Positions 1-7,154 of a stretch of DNA of 58,720 bases are shown here, in pieces. Source of the stretch: Paludibacteraceae bacterium (GTDB lineage Bacteria > Bacteroidota > Bacteroidia > Bacteroidales > Paludibacteraceae); contig JAFYMG010000011.1 in assembly GCA_017556705.1 (NCBI GenBank), positions 1 to 58,720 on the forward strand, in the 5' to 3' direction. The position numbers were made by a program, and so were the translations under genes. Each line of letters starts with the position of its first letter. Positions within the stretch are counted from its first letter, which is position 1. The notes under the pieces are model-generated. The model worked only from the letters and a program-made list of their open reading frames with translations. It had not been told where the DNA came from and did not search any database.

Positions 1-28
1 AGGTACTGCTTTTTTTTGGACTGACCAA
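1..28 (-). promoter_or_regulatory. Leftward promoter, copy 1 (cut at window edge)
   Basis: The reverse strand reads TTG (26-28), 20 bases, then the start of TACCTTTGC, of which only TACCT is inside the window. It belongs to a gene left of position 1. Confidence 0.5.
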
Positions 29-153
29 ATTTTTAAGCAACTTTTTTCAATATTTTTTGCACTTTCTTCGTAAGTGGCTGATTTTCAGCATTACATTTTT
101 TAGCACTTTTCGCCGTAATTAGTCGCTCACTTGCGTTTATTGCGAAATCGGCT

Positions 154-185
154 GCAAAGGTACTGCTTTTTTGTGAACTGACCAA
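154..185 (-). promoter_or_regulatory. Leftward promoter, copy 2
   Basis: The reverse strand reads TTG (183-185), exactly 20 bases, then TACCTTTGC (154-162). This matches the Bacteroidetes -33/-7 consensus. Confidence 0.65.
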
Positions 186-310
186 ATTTTTAAGCAACTT
201 TTCTCAACATTTTTTGCATTTTATTTGTAAGTTACTGATTTTCAGCATCATATTTCATTACTTATTTCGCTTAATCTAATCGCTCACTTGCATCAGGCGC
301 GAAAACGGAT

Positions 311-342
311 GCAAAAGTACTGCTTTTTTACGAACTGACCAA
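311..342 (-). promoter_or_regulatory. Leftward promoter, copy 3
   Basis: The reverse strand reads TTG (340-342), 20 bases, then TACTTTTGC (311-319). It is the third tandem copy of the same promoter. Confidence 0.6.
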
Positions 343-459
343 ATTTTTAAGGCATTATTTTATCCTTTTGAATAGTTTGCAATATTAAGTTTACAAATAA
401 GGCTATAATGGTATTTTCTTACTATATATTTAATAATAGGTACGCGCGCGCGAGAAGAA

Positions 460-1527
460 TTAGAAACTGTGAATTTTATTGTAGTGGCAGAGCATGAGGG
501 CACCATCTTCACGGCGGAGGTGCATGCCCCCACCCTCGCAGTAGCGGAAGAGCTTGCAATCTTTGCATGGCTCTAACTGCTTCATCCATTGGCGATTGCG
601 GTATGGCTCAAAGCCATTCTCCCACACATCCCAAAAGTCATCTTTGTAGATATTTCCTTGGTAATACTTACCACGCACACTGGTGCAAGCCGAGATACTG
701 CCATCAATCAAGATAGAAGCAATACTGATTCCCGCCGCACAATGGAACAGATGGTCGCGTATCTCCATTTCATACGCAGGCATAAAGCCCTCGCATGAAT
801 AAGATATATGCAAGCCTTCTTTGCGTTTTTGGCGGATATACTCTAGCAGTTGGCGGTGCTGGTCGGGAGTGAGCAGTAGTTCAGGATTCTCGGCAGCACG
901 CCCCATTGGGTCAATGGTGATGAGTCGCCAGTTGCGTACTCCAATAGACCAGAGGTGCTCACGCATCTCCTCCAGCTGGTTGATCGTGCGTTGGTTGACA
1001 CAAGTGACAACATCCCAAGTAAGAGATGGTGTAGCTGCAGCGAGTTTGATAGCACGGGTAGCGCCCTCAAAAGCGAGGGGATGTTGGCGGAGCCAATTGT
1101 GGTCAAGTTCCAAGCCATCAAAACTGATAGCCATAGAGCGCAAGCCCGCAGCCATAAGTTCCTTAAAGCGTTTTTCTGTGAGTGCAAGGCCATTGGTAAC
1201 CATGCCCCAAGGGTAGCCGCGTTGGTAGAGTGCTTTGCCCACCTCAGCAAGGTCAGTACGCATAAGGGGTTCGCCACCCGAGATGATGATAAGCACCTTA
1301 TGTGGATCAACATGCGGTGTGACGGACTTATCCAATACACGTAGGAAGTCCTCTGCGGGCATGTCGGGAGTGACTTCGCTACTGGAGCAGTCGCTACCAC
1401 AATGCAAACAATGCACATTGCAACGGAGCGTGGACTCCCAAAAGAGTTGTTGCAGCGGGTGCAACTGCTGGAGGTTCTTGCGACGCAGGCGCTCGAGTTC
1501 GAATATGATGCGTTTACGGAGGTTCAT
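460..1527 (-). CDS. Radical SAM/SPASM protein of the lipoprotein-associated type (TIGR04133-like)
   Basis: This is a radical S-adenosylmethionine enzyme. The N-terminal region holds the 4Fe-4S motif CNVHCLHC (CxxxCxxC), and the C-terminal third is a SPASM-type domain with several further cysteines (SAC, CKDC, YC, MLC) that would bind extra clusters. The family pairs with small putative lipoproteins in Bacteroidales, and two such genes lie directly upstream on the same strand (1777-2211, 2299-2721). The substrate is unknown; modification of those lipoproteins is the usual guess. An in-frame start exists at 1578, but the family normally begins with a basic M-x-L-R-K-R stretch, which favours the ATG at 1527. 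Confidence 0.88.
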   Translation of the reverse strand: MNLRKRIIFELERLRRKNLQQLHPLQQLFWESTLRCNVHCLHCGSDCSSSEVTPDMPAEDFLRVLDKSVTPHVDPHKVLIIISGGEPLMRTDLAEVGKALYQRGYPWGMVTNGLALTEKRFKELMAAGLRSMAISFDGLELDHNWLRQHPLAFEGATRAIKLAAATPSLTWDVVTCVNQRTINQLEEMREHLWSIGVRNWRLITIDPMGRAAENPELLLTPDQHRQLLEYIRQKRKEGLHISYSCEGFMPAYEMEIRDHLFHCAAGISIASILIDGSISACTSVRGKYYQGNIYKDDFWDVWENGFEPYRNRQWMKQLEPCKDCKLFRYCEGGGMHLRREDGALMLCHYNKIHSF

Positions 1528-1776
1528 AGGAATATTTTTAAAACAATTATCGTCAATTTGGACGTCAATTATTGACAATTTCTTTTATTTAACAAAAATA
1601 CGGGCTACGCCCTACAAAAATATATAAAAATCATGAATATTTTTTGTTTTTGCTCAAATGAATGCAGCGTATTGCATTGGTGAGCAAAACAAAAAGAATA
1701 ATTATTTACAACAACATAAACAACTACATTTTCAACAACATTCCGCTCGAATCAACTTCCTCGAGCGGCAAGGGAT

Positions 1777-2211
1777 CTATTCTTTCTTTTCAAGTTTGAA
1801 ATCTTGGCGCATTGAGTAGTAGGATGACCAAGAATCTTGGTCTTCTACCTTCATCTTGCCAGATGATATATGCGTTGAGTCTGAGGCATATACACCTGTA
1901 GTATCATGCACAATCACCTCTATACAATCACCTCCATTAGAAGTAAGACTATGAATAGCATGATAATGCCCATCGGCATTGGTATAGACCGTATCAGGGC
2001 AATCCCACTCCTGGTCAAAAGTGCGAACAACCACTTGCATATTTTCCAACATATTGCCATTTTCGTCGTAGACATATCCTTCTACATCGTACTCTGCGTA
2101 TGGGCAACCATAGCAAGCAGTCAAGACAAAAGCTACACTGGAGAGCGAAAAGAGGCGGATGAACTTCTGCAAGAGGCCATTGTACTTTTGGCGAAGATCT
2201 TTGAGTTTCAT
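1777..2211 (-). CDS. Radical SAM-associated putative lipoprotein (copy 1)
   Basis: A 144-residue exported protein with a long basic N-terminus, a hydrophobic segment and a lipobox ending at Cys33 (LTAC). Just after the Cys comes the family signature YGCPYAEYDVEGYV, followed by a carboxypeptidase-regulatory-like beta domain with DTVYTNADGHYH and GDCIEVIVHD. Copy 2 upstream shares YGxPxAxYDVxGxV, DTVYTNAxG and GDCxExIVxD. It has its own promoter at 2235-2266, and the radical SAM gene follows 249 bp downstream. Extra Cys residues near the anchor (CYGC) and in the body could be modification sites. Molecular role unknown. Confidence 0.85.
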   Translation of the reverse strand: MKLKDLRQKYNGLLQKFIRLFSLSSVAFVLTACYGCPYAEYDVEGYVYDENGNMLENMQVVVRTFDQEWDCPDTVYTNADGHYHAIHSLTSNGGDCIEVIVHDTTGVYASDSTHISSGKMKVEDQDSWSSYYSMRQDFKLEKKE

Positions 2212-2234
2212 ACCTTATTTATTTTAAAGAGGCT

Positions 2235-2266
2235 ACAAAGTTAGTATATTTTTTTAAATTGTGCAA
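2235..2266 (-). promoter_or_regulatory. Promoter of lipoprotein copy 1
   Basis: The reverse strand reads TTG (2264-2266), 20 bases, then TAACTTTGT (2235-2243). The start codon follows 24 bases further on. Confidence 0.65.
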
Positions 2267-2298
2267 GTATGTTGCATTTTTTCAGGAGAAATAATGGA

Positions 2299-2721
2299 TT
2301 ACTTCTTCTTGAGAGTAATGTAGATATTGTCAATTGCAAAGGCATCATACCATTCATCATCCTCTACCACTTCCATGCGGCGATTGGAAACGTGCACCGT
2401 ATCTGACTGATACTCGCCCTTCGGATCATTTACAATCAATTCCAAGCAATCTCCAGACGAACTATGGGTTGCATAATCGTCATGAAACTCACCCTCTGCG
2501 TTGGTATAGACAGTATCCGTTCGTTCGAAGTCGCTATAACTCTTGATAATCACCTGTACACCTTCTAATCCTTGCCATTCATCATTTTGTACAACGCCAG
2601 CCACGTCGTAGTCCGCGTGAGGTACGCCATACATCACCTTGCATGCTGTGGTAGAAATACCAAAAACACCGGCCAAAATAGCATTCAGCCATTTGATCCA
2701 TAATTTGTTCATCGTTTTCAT
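2299..2721 (-). CDS. Radical SAM-associated putative lipoprotein (copy 2)
   Basis: A 140-residue paralogue of the neighbour at 1777-2211. It has an N-terminal basic/hydrophobic segment, a lipobox ending at Cys27 (STTAC), then MYGVPHADYDVAGVV, a beta-sandwich-like body, DTVYTNAEGEFH and GDCLELIVND. The family association with the radical SAM enzyme at 460-1527 is established; the function is not. The order copy 2, copy 1, enzyme on one strand suggests one functional module, although copy 1 has its own promoter. The 11-bp minisatellite at 2781-2873 lies in the upstream spacer. Confidence 0.85.
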   Translation of the reverse strand: MKTMNKLWIKWLNAILAGVFGISTTACKVMYGVPHADYDVAGVVQNDEWQGLEGVQVIIKSYSDFERTDTVYTNAEGEFHDDYATHSSSGDCLELIVNDPKGEYQSDTVHVSNRRMEVVEDDEWYDAFAIDNIYITLKKK

Positions 2722-2780
2722 ATCAACTAGTTTGATTTGGGGGTTTGTTGTTTCTTATTAATTTCTGCTTTGAAAGCGGG

Positions 2781-2873
2781 GAATAGTGCGGTTATTGTGC
2801 GGTTATTGTGCGGTTATTGTGCGTGTATTGTCCGTGAATAGTGCGTGAATAGTGCGTGTATTGTGCGTAATCT
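2781..2873. repeat. 11-bp minisatellite upstream of lipoprotein copy 2
   Basis: Seven contiguous 11-bp units (2786-2862), consensus GTGCGKKWATW, with three identical GTGCGGTTATT copies, flanked by partial units. A related GTGTGGTTATT array occurs at 30438-30481. Confidence 0.85.
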
Positions 2874-2920
2874 ACGGCTATTTTTTGGTAAAAGTATATC
2901 TCTACACCAACGAAATAGGA

Positions 2921-3337
2921 TTAGCGTAGAGAAGAGGTCCGCCTTAATACAACACGCTTCTTTTCTACAAAGTCAGTAGTAATAATAGGGCCAATCTTCC
3001 CTTCATACGCATAATTAAAACCATCTATGACCAAATTATGATTTCCTCGAAAGAAATACGGACACACATATGGTGTGCCTGAAGGTGCCCCACCACTTTC
3101 TGTATAAGCAATTGCGTAAATATACAAAGAATCTGCGGTTGCCTCATAATAATACGGATGAAAGCAATCATATTTAACCGACGAAATAGTAAGTTCGCCC
3201 TCGTCATCAAAATCGGCAGTCCAATGGTCGCCAACCACACGCCAATGCCCAATAAGAGATTGAGGATTTTCTAGTTGCTCGCAACTAGTGAGTACAAAAG
3301 TCATACAAAGTATGAGTAGTCCAAAAATCTTTTTCAT
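2921..3337 (-). CDS. Small lipoprotein, lipocalin-like
   Basis: A 138-residue protein with a clear type II signal peptide (lipobox LTSC, Cys19). The mature part has a short Ser/Glu/Asn linker, then LIGHWRVVGDHW and a run of alternating beta strands with DFDDEGELTISS. This resembles small Bacteroidales lipocalin-type lipoproteins, but I cannot name a family with certainty. It sits inside a run of minus-strand genes for small cell-envelope proteins. Its spacer to the upstream barrel gene is made of reiterated words (3352-3432). No promoter of the Bacteroidetes type is visible directly upstream, so read-through is possible. Function unknown. Confidence 0.75.
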   Translation of the reverse strand: MKKIFGLLILCMTFVLTSCEQLENPQSLIGHWRVVGDHWTADFDDEGELTISSVKYDCFHPYYYEATADSLYIYAIAYTESGGAPSGTPYVCPYFFRGNHNLVIDGFNYAYEGKIGPIITTDFVEKKRVVLRRTSSLR

Positions 3338-3351
3338 ATCATTAAAATGTT

Positions 3352-3432
3352 TAGTGAACGGCCTGCGGCCTACTGTTTAGAGGACGCGGCAGAGCCGCTA
3401 CTGATTACTTGATTACCTGATTACTTGATTAC
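3352..3432. repeat. Word-repeat spacer with 16-bp exact tandem duplication
   Basis: CTGATTACTTGATTAC occurs twice head to tail (3401-3432). Two short palindromes precede it (GGCCTGCGGCC and GCGGCAGAGCCGC). Confidence 0.75.
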
Positions 3433-3436
3433 GTTG

Positions 3437-4174
3437 TTAAAAACGACAGCCGAAGGCAACGGAAATGAGGCGAGAGCCGTAAAGACCGTTAGTGGCAGCA
3501 TTGAAAGCCCACGACTGGAAACTACCGAGTTCAGCCTCGAAGAACCAATATTTGCCTCCAATATTGATACCCAAAGCGGTGATATCCAATGCCATACCAT
3601 GGTTGTTACCACGTATGCCGTTAGACGCTTCGCCATAAAAAGCATATCCCACACCTAATGCCGAGTACAAAGATAGAACTCGTTGGCAGTAGTAAGTGAA
3701 TCGTACAGACGGCATCAGGGTGAGATGACGAAGGAATTCGTAAGGGCGTATGCTCAGAGGATCATTGTATCCATTATACCACTGGGTACGCAACACCATA
3801 CTCATGTAATCGACTTCCATGCCCACGGAAATGAGTGGAGTAAGCTGGTACTGATACTCCAAGAAAAAGTGACCAGCACTACGCATTGTCCCTAATTCCA
3901 CATAGCGATAATCACGCAGGTACTTATCTGCTTCCGGTGCTGGCATGCCTACCACAGCATCCAATGCTGGCTGAGCAGATTGCGGATAGACAGGTACGAA
4001 CGTCATGCCATACAGCGGTTCGAAACTATAGTTGGACGCTAGAAACGCATCGCCCCAACCCAATCGCAAGGAATGGCGACCATGAACGAAATCGCTATTG
4101 GTATTCTCTGCCGCAAGCGGAAGAGAGATATTCAAGAGGGCAAAGAGTACAATATATATATAAGGTCTTTTCAT
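3437..4174 (-). CDS. Outer-membrane beta-barrel protein
   Basis: About 245 residues. A Sec signal peptide (MKRPYIYIVLFALLNISLPLAAE) is followed by repeated amphipathic beta strands rich in Tyr, Trp and Gly, and the protein ends in Phe (VAFGCRF), as barrels inserted by the BAM machinery do. The ATG at 4174 is preferred: it places the signal peptide at the N-terminus and avoids overlap with the upstream lipoprotein gene, whereas the longest frame opens at 4201. It follows the lipoprotein gene at 4182-4658 with an 8-bp gap, so the two are probably co-transcribed. Size fits an 8- to 12-strand barrel. No specific function can be assigned. Confidence 0.78.
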   Translation of the reverse strand: MKRPYIYIVLFALLNISLPLAAENTNSDFVHGRHSLRLGWGDAFLASNYSFEPLYGMTFVPVYPQSAQPALDAVVGMPAPEADKYLRDYRYVELGTMRSAGHFFLEYQYQLTPLISVGMEVDYMSMVLRTQWYNGYNDPLSIRPYEFLRHLTLMPSVRFTYYCQRVLSLYSALGVGYAFYGEASNGIRGNNHGMALDITALGINIGGKYWFFEAELGSFQSWAFNAATNGLYGSRLISVAFGCRF

Positions 4175-4181
4175 CATTGCG

Positions 4182-4658
4182 CTATTTATTGGGTTGGACA
4201 TAATAAGTTGCTAAGGAGAAATTACTAATCAACTTCATTGGCTCAGCCGTTACCACAATCGTATCACCTACTGCACAATCAGAGAGCAATGGATGATTCA
4301 ATCGGATAAGATAAGTCGCACCATTGTCCGTTAGAAAGTAGTCATTATTCACACTGCGTATTGCACAATGCAACCGACCATCGAACTCCTTCAGTTCAAG
4401 CACACCACGAAACGCGTGCGTGCCAGGAACGATTGGCACCTCGTTCATTGGATTATCGGGCGGAGTGATGGTATCTTTCAACACATTATCTTTCTCCTTA
4501 TGGGTCAGTCCGCTGGTAACTCCCGCTACATACAGTGGCTTATCTGAAGGTATAGGTGATGAAGCTTGTGGATTGTCCCCCACATCACACCCAGCGCAAA
4601 GTAATGCAATGAACGAAACTTGCGCAAAACGGAAGATATTTTTGAATATTCTACTCAT
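4182..4658 (-). CDS. Putative lipoprotein, family not recognised
   Basis: 158 residues from the ATG at 4658. The N-terminus is basic then hydrophobic and ends in LLCAGC (Cys24). A proline/serine-rich linker follows, then a globular part with FRGVLELKEFDGRLHCAIRSV and a C-terminal DTIVVTAEP strand that suggests a small OB- or beta-barrel-like fold. The longer frame opening at 4724 is rejected because it would run through the promoter at 4685-4716. The barrel gene at 3437-4174 follows immediately, which suggests a paired envelope function. I do not recognise the family. Confidence 0.75.
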   Translation of the reverse strand: MSRIFKNIFRFAQVSFIALLCAGCDVGDNPQASSPIPSDKPLYVAGVTSGLTHKEKDNVLKDTITPPDNPMNEVPIVPGTHAFRGVLELKEFDGRLHCAIRSVNNDYFLTDNGATYLIRLNHPLLSDCAVGDTIVVTAEPMKLISNFSLATYYVQPNK

Positions 4659-4684
4659 AGTAACATATATTTTCAAAATCTGGT

Positions 4685-4716
4685 GCAAAGGTACTGATTT
4701 TCTTGGAAATACGCAA
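4685..4716 (-). promoter_or_regulatory. Promoter of the 4182-4658 lipoprotein / barrel pair
   Basis: The reverse strand reads TTG (4714-4716), 20 bases, then TACCTTTGC (4685-4693), ending 26 bases before the ATG. Confidence 0.7.
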
Positions 4717-4728
4717 TAGCGCAAGAAA

Positions 4729-5121
4729 TTATTCTTCTTTGACTAATTGGAAATCAACTTCTAACCAATCATCATCATTATCATCGGTCAATACAATTAC
4801 TACATTATCTGATGGCTCATATCCTTCTGCTCTAGCAGCTACATTATACTTACCAAAATGCACATGCGCGAATTCATAATAGCCAACGCTATCTGTGAGC
4901 ACCATACTGGGTCCTACAGGCTCAAAATCACGAGGAGCTATGCGCTCAGCAGAAGTGTAACGAGAGAGATATACCTCACAACCTGCGATTGGCTCGCCAG
5001 TAGTTGCATCCGTAACAATACCTGTTACCGCCCCTTTTTGAGCCAAATCAGGTACTGGCTCGCACGATTGAGCGATAACAGCCATAATAGCAATAGCAAA
5101 TACATACATTAACTTTTTCAT
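4729..5121 (-). CDS. Lipoprotein with carboxypeptidase-regulatory-like domain
   Basis: 130 residues. Type II signal peptide ending at Cys20 (AQSC). The mature protein is almost entirely one CarboxypepD_reg-like beta-sandwich: GAVTGIVTDATTGEPIAGCEVYLS, then a Gly/Tyr-rich turn (DSVGYYEFAHVHFGKYNVAARAEGY in two short strands) and a C-terminal VDFQLV strand. This domain also occurs at the N-terminus of SusC proteins. The gene has its own promoter (5177-5208) and is divergent from the TPR/HTH regulator at 5386, which may control it. Role unknown; probably surface or periplasmic. Confidence 0.8.
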   Translation of the reverse strand: MKKLMYVFAIAIMAVIAQSCEPVPDLAQKGAVTGIVTDATTGEPIAGCEVYLSRYTSAERIAPRDFEPVGPSMVLTDSVGYYEFAHVHFGKYNVAARAEGYEPSDNVVIVLTDDNDDDWLEVDFQLVKEE

Positions 5122-5176
5122 TTTTCAAACAAATTTAATCGTTAAACATAAGATGATTTGGGTTTCGAAATCCGCT

Positions 5177-5208
5177 GCAAAGGTACTGCTTTTTTTTGAT
5201 ATAACCAA
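5177..5208 (-). promoter_or_regulatory. Promoter of the 4729-5121 lipoprotein
   Basis: The reverse strand reads TTG (5206-5208), 20 bases, then TACCTTTGC (5177-5185). The -7 surroundings (GCTGCAAAGGTACTGCTTTT) are the same as in the 157-bp units at 1-345. Confidence 0.7.
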
Positions 5209-5213
5209 AAAAT

Positions 5214-5300
5214 AAACTGATGCAGCCTAGTATGCAGGTGTTTTGTATGTCGCTGATTATATGCGATTTATAATTTCTGCAAAAATAAAAACTGATGCAG
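5214..5300. promoter_or_regulatory. Pair of 12-bp direct repeats between divergent promoters
   Basis: AAACTGATGCAG occurs at 5214-5225, beside the leftward -33, and at 5289-5300, upstream of the rightward -33. Candidate shared operator. Confidence 0.4.
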
Positions 5301-5314
5301 GTATCAAAAAGTGC

Positions 5315-5346
5315 TTGCAAGAGTCAAAAAAATGTTGTACATTTGC
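5315..5346 (+). promoter_or_regulatory. Promoter of the TPR/HTH regulator
   Basis: TTG (5315-5317), 20 bases, TACATTTGC (5338-5346), ending 39 bases before the ATG at 5386. It lies inside the upstream extension of the reading frame, which argues for the ATG at 5386. Confidence 0.7.
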
Positions 5347-5385
5347 ACTCGCGTTCGGCAATTGAAGCGCAAAAGAAACAAAGAT

Positions 5386-6993
5386 ATGAAAACGAACAAA
5401 ATTATAGTATTTCTCCTCTTGATCATGTGCTGCGCGTGCTCAAAGGAAGCTATCATCGAGAGCGGGGAACTGAAAGAGGCCATAGCGCAGGTATGGCAGA
5501 ATGCCGATTCGGCACAATCTGTATTGCGTCAGATAGATATCCAAACACTCAGCCGCTACGATGAGCAGCGCTATCGTTTGACCGAAGCCCACCTGATGCT
5601 CAAGCGCGAGCTACGTCTGCCGCAGCACACCGACCTCGATGCACTAGCCCTGTTCTTTGAAGACTGCGGCGACGAGCCTTCTGCCGGCGAAGCATACTAC
5701 ATCCAAGGCGCCTACCTCAACTGGCGAGGCGAGAACACCCGCGCTATGCAATACCTCAAGAAAGCCGAAACACATGCCACATCCGCCATCATACGCGGTA
5801 TGACCTACTACAAGATGGGACGCATCAGCGAAGATGAGCAACTATACGACATCGCCCTCGACAACTACCACAAAGCCCTACCCCACCTAGAGGAGGCAGG
5901 ACTGCCCCTATACTTAGCCTCGGTCTATCGCGAGATAGGCAGAAACAGCCCCGTTGCCCTTAGCGACACTTTCTTTCTCCAGTCATTAGCCGCAGCGGAG
6001 CAGTACGGCGACACCAACCTCTATCTCGACATCCGCTACGCCCAACTCAGCACCCAACAGACATCTACCCCCGAACTGGCACAGATATGCCAATACCTTT
6101 GCCATAAAGCGGGGCAGAAACGTTATGCCTACGACCTAGTGAAATACTACATCCGCAACCATGCAGCGGACTCCGCTCGCATCTATCTAGACCTCTTGGC
6201 AGCCGACACCACGGCACAGATATGGAGCGAGCAGCAATACACGCTGTGGGAGAGTCAGTATCTACACCTGAAAGGACGCAACCGCGAGGCCTACGAGTCG
6301 TTATACACGCTCTACAACGAGCATTTCAGCAAGACCGAGAGCACCAGCCGAGCCAGCGCCTTCGTCGCAGCACAACACTACGACAACGAGGTGGAGCACG
6401 CCAAGAACCTACAACTGCAGCTCGATAAGCAACGATTGCATATCATCCTAGCTATCGTGCTGATTGCCATCCTGAGTGCCAGCATCGTGCTTATCCTATA
6501 TATATCGCGTCAAAGAGCCAAATACCTAGTCGAGCAGACCCGCTCCGAGCAACAGATAGCCGACCTGCAAAAAGAGCTCATCATCCGACGCGAATCGCTC
6601 AAACGCGTGATGAACCAGCGTATCGAGCTCAGCAAGAGCATGCAAGAGGCGCTGCTAGGCAGCAAGAAAGAGGAAGCTATTCCGCAATGGGCCAAAGGAT
6701 TTATCGAGCTCAATATCTTCTCCACCGAAGCGCAATGGCAGCATTTCCTAGAAGAGTTCAAAGACTGCTATGGCCATATTCTAACCGACCTACAAGAGCA
6801 GTACCCACGTCTGACCAACACCGACATCCAAGTCATAGCCCTTTACATCCTAGGCATGGACAACTCGGACATCTGCCTACTGCTTGGCCTCACCCAACGC
6901 ACCGTCTGGAGCCGCCGCCAACGCATCAAAGCCCGCATAGGAATGGGCGAGAAAGAGTCGCTAGACGCATGGATAGAGAGTATTGTTGGGTAA
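5386..6993 (+). CDS. Membrane-bound TPR regulator with C-terminal HTH
   Basis: 535 residues from the ATG at 5386. The N-terminus is a lipoprotein-like signal (FLLLIMCCAC). About 300 residues of helical tetratricopeptide-type repeats follow, then one transmembrane helix near residues 350-372, a coiled coil (EQTRSEQQIADLQKEL) and a LuxR-like helix-turn-helix near residues 478-520 (TNTDIQVIALYILGMDNSDI...TQRTVWSRRQRIKARI). Such Bacteroidetes one-component regulators are thought to sense outside the inner membrane and bind DNA inside. It is transcribed divergently from the small-lipoprotein cluster and shares a 12-bp direct repeat with it, so that cluster is the obvious candidate target. Ligand unknown. 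Confidence 0.85.
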   Translation: MKTNKIIVFLLLIMCCACSKEAIIESGELKEAIAQVWQNADSAQSVLRQIDIQTLSRYDEQRYRLTEAHLMLKRELRLPQHTDLDALALFFEDCGDEPSAGEAYYIQGAYLNWRGENTRAMQYLKKAETHATSAIIRGMTYYKMGRISEDEQLYDIALDNYHKALPHLEEAGLPLYLASVYREIGRNSPVALSDTFFLQSLAAAEQYGDTNLYLDIRYAQLSTQQTSTPELAQICQYLCHKAGQKRYAYDLVKYYIRNHAADSARIYLDLLAADTTAQIWSEQQYTLWESQYLHLKGRNREAYESLYTLYNEHFSKTESTSRASAFVAAQHYDNEVEHAKNLQLQLDKQRLHIILAIVLIAILSASIVLILYISRQRAKYLVEQTRSEQQIADLQKELIIRRESLKRVMNQRIELSKSMQEALLGSKKEEAIPQWAKGFIELNIFSTEAQWQHFLEEFKDCYGHILTDLQEQYPRLTNTDIQVIALYILGMDNSDICLLLGLTQRTVWSRRQRIKARIGMGEKESLDAWIESIVG

Positions 6994-7060
6994 TGGATAA
7001 TGGATAAGGAGCCAATAGCGAAGCGCCCAATACCCAATAGCGCAGCGTCCTATATCCAAT
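6992..7060. repeat. Word-repeat spacer
   Basis: Nested repeats of ATGGATA and of CCAATA-GCGAAGCGCC / CCAATAGCGCAGCGTCC. Its reverse complement shares words, for example TTCGCTATTGG, with a segment inside the DUF4922 gene near 47165-47214. Confidence 0.7.
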
Positions 7061-7095
7061 AAAATATTACATTATTACATTATTACATAAAAAAA

Positions 7096-7122
7096 AGAGT
7101 CGAACGTTGTTCGGCTCTTTTT
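7096..7122. terminator. Bidirectional intrinsic terminator between regulator and rny
   Basis: Stem AGAGTCGAAC (7096-7105), loop GTT, stem GTTCGGCTCT (7109-7118), with a T-tract on the right and an A-tract on the left. It can end both the plus-strand regulator and the minus-strand rny operon. Confidence 0.85.
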
Positions 7123-7133
7123 GGGTATATATA

Positions 7134-7150
7134 CTTGCCCGACGGGCAAG
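7134..7150. other. Perfect 8-bp hairpin just after rny
   Basis: CTTGCCCG-A-CGGGCAAG, immediately downstream of the rny stop codon and before the main terminator. Possibly a 3'-end stabiliser. Confidence 0.5.
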
Positions 7151-7154
7151 GTAA

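Larger units (their letters stand above)
1..345. repeat. Tandem 157-bp promoter-bearing repeat (about 2.2 copies)
   Basis: Three successive blocks share the core ACTGACCAAATTTTTAAG and a GCAAAGGTACTGCTTTTTT-like start. The equivalent positions 154 and 311 are exactly 157 bp apart, and the first copy is cut by the window edge. Each copy carries a leftward promoter. No coding sequence is seen in this 459-bp gene-free stretch. Confidence 0.8.

Noticed and set aside
1..345. CRISPR array
   Set aside because: Units are directly tandem and 157 bp long, with a promoter in each; no unique spacers and no cas genes.
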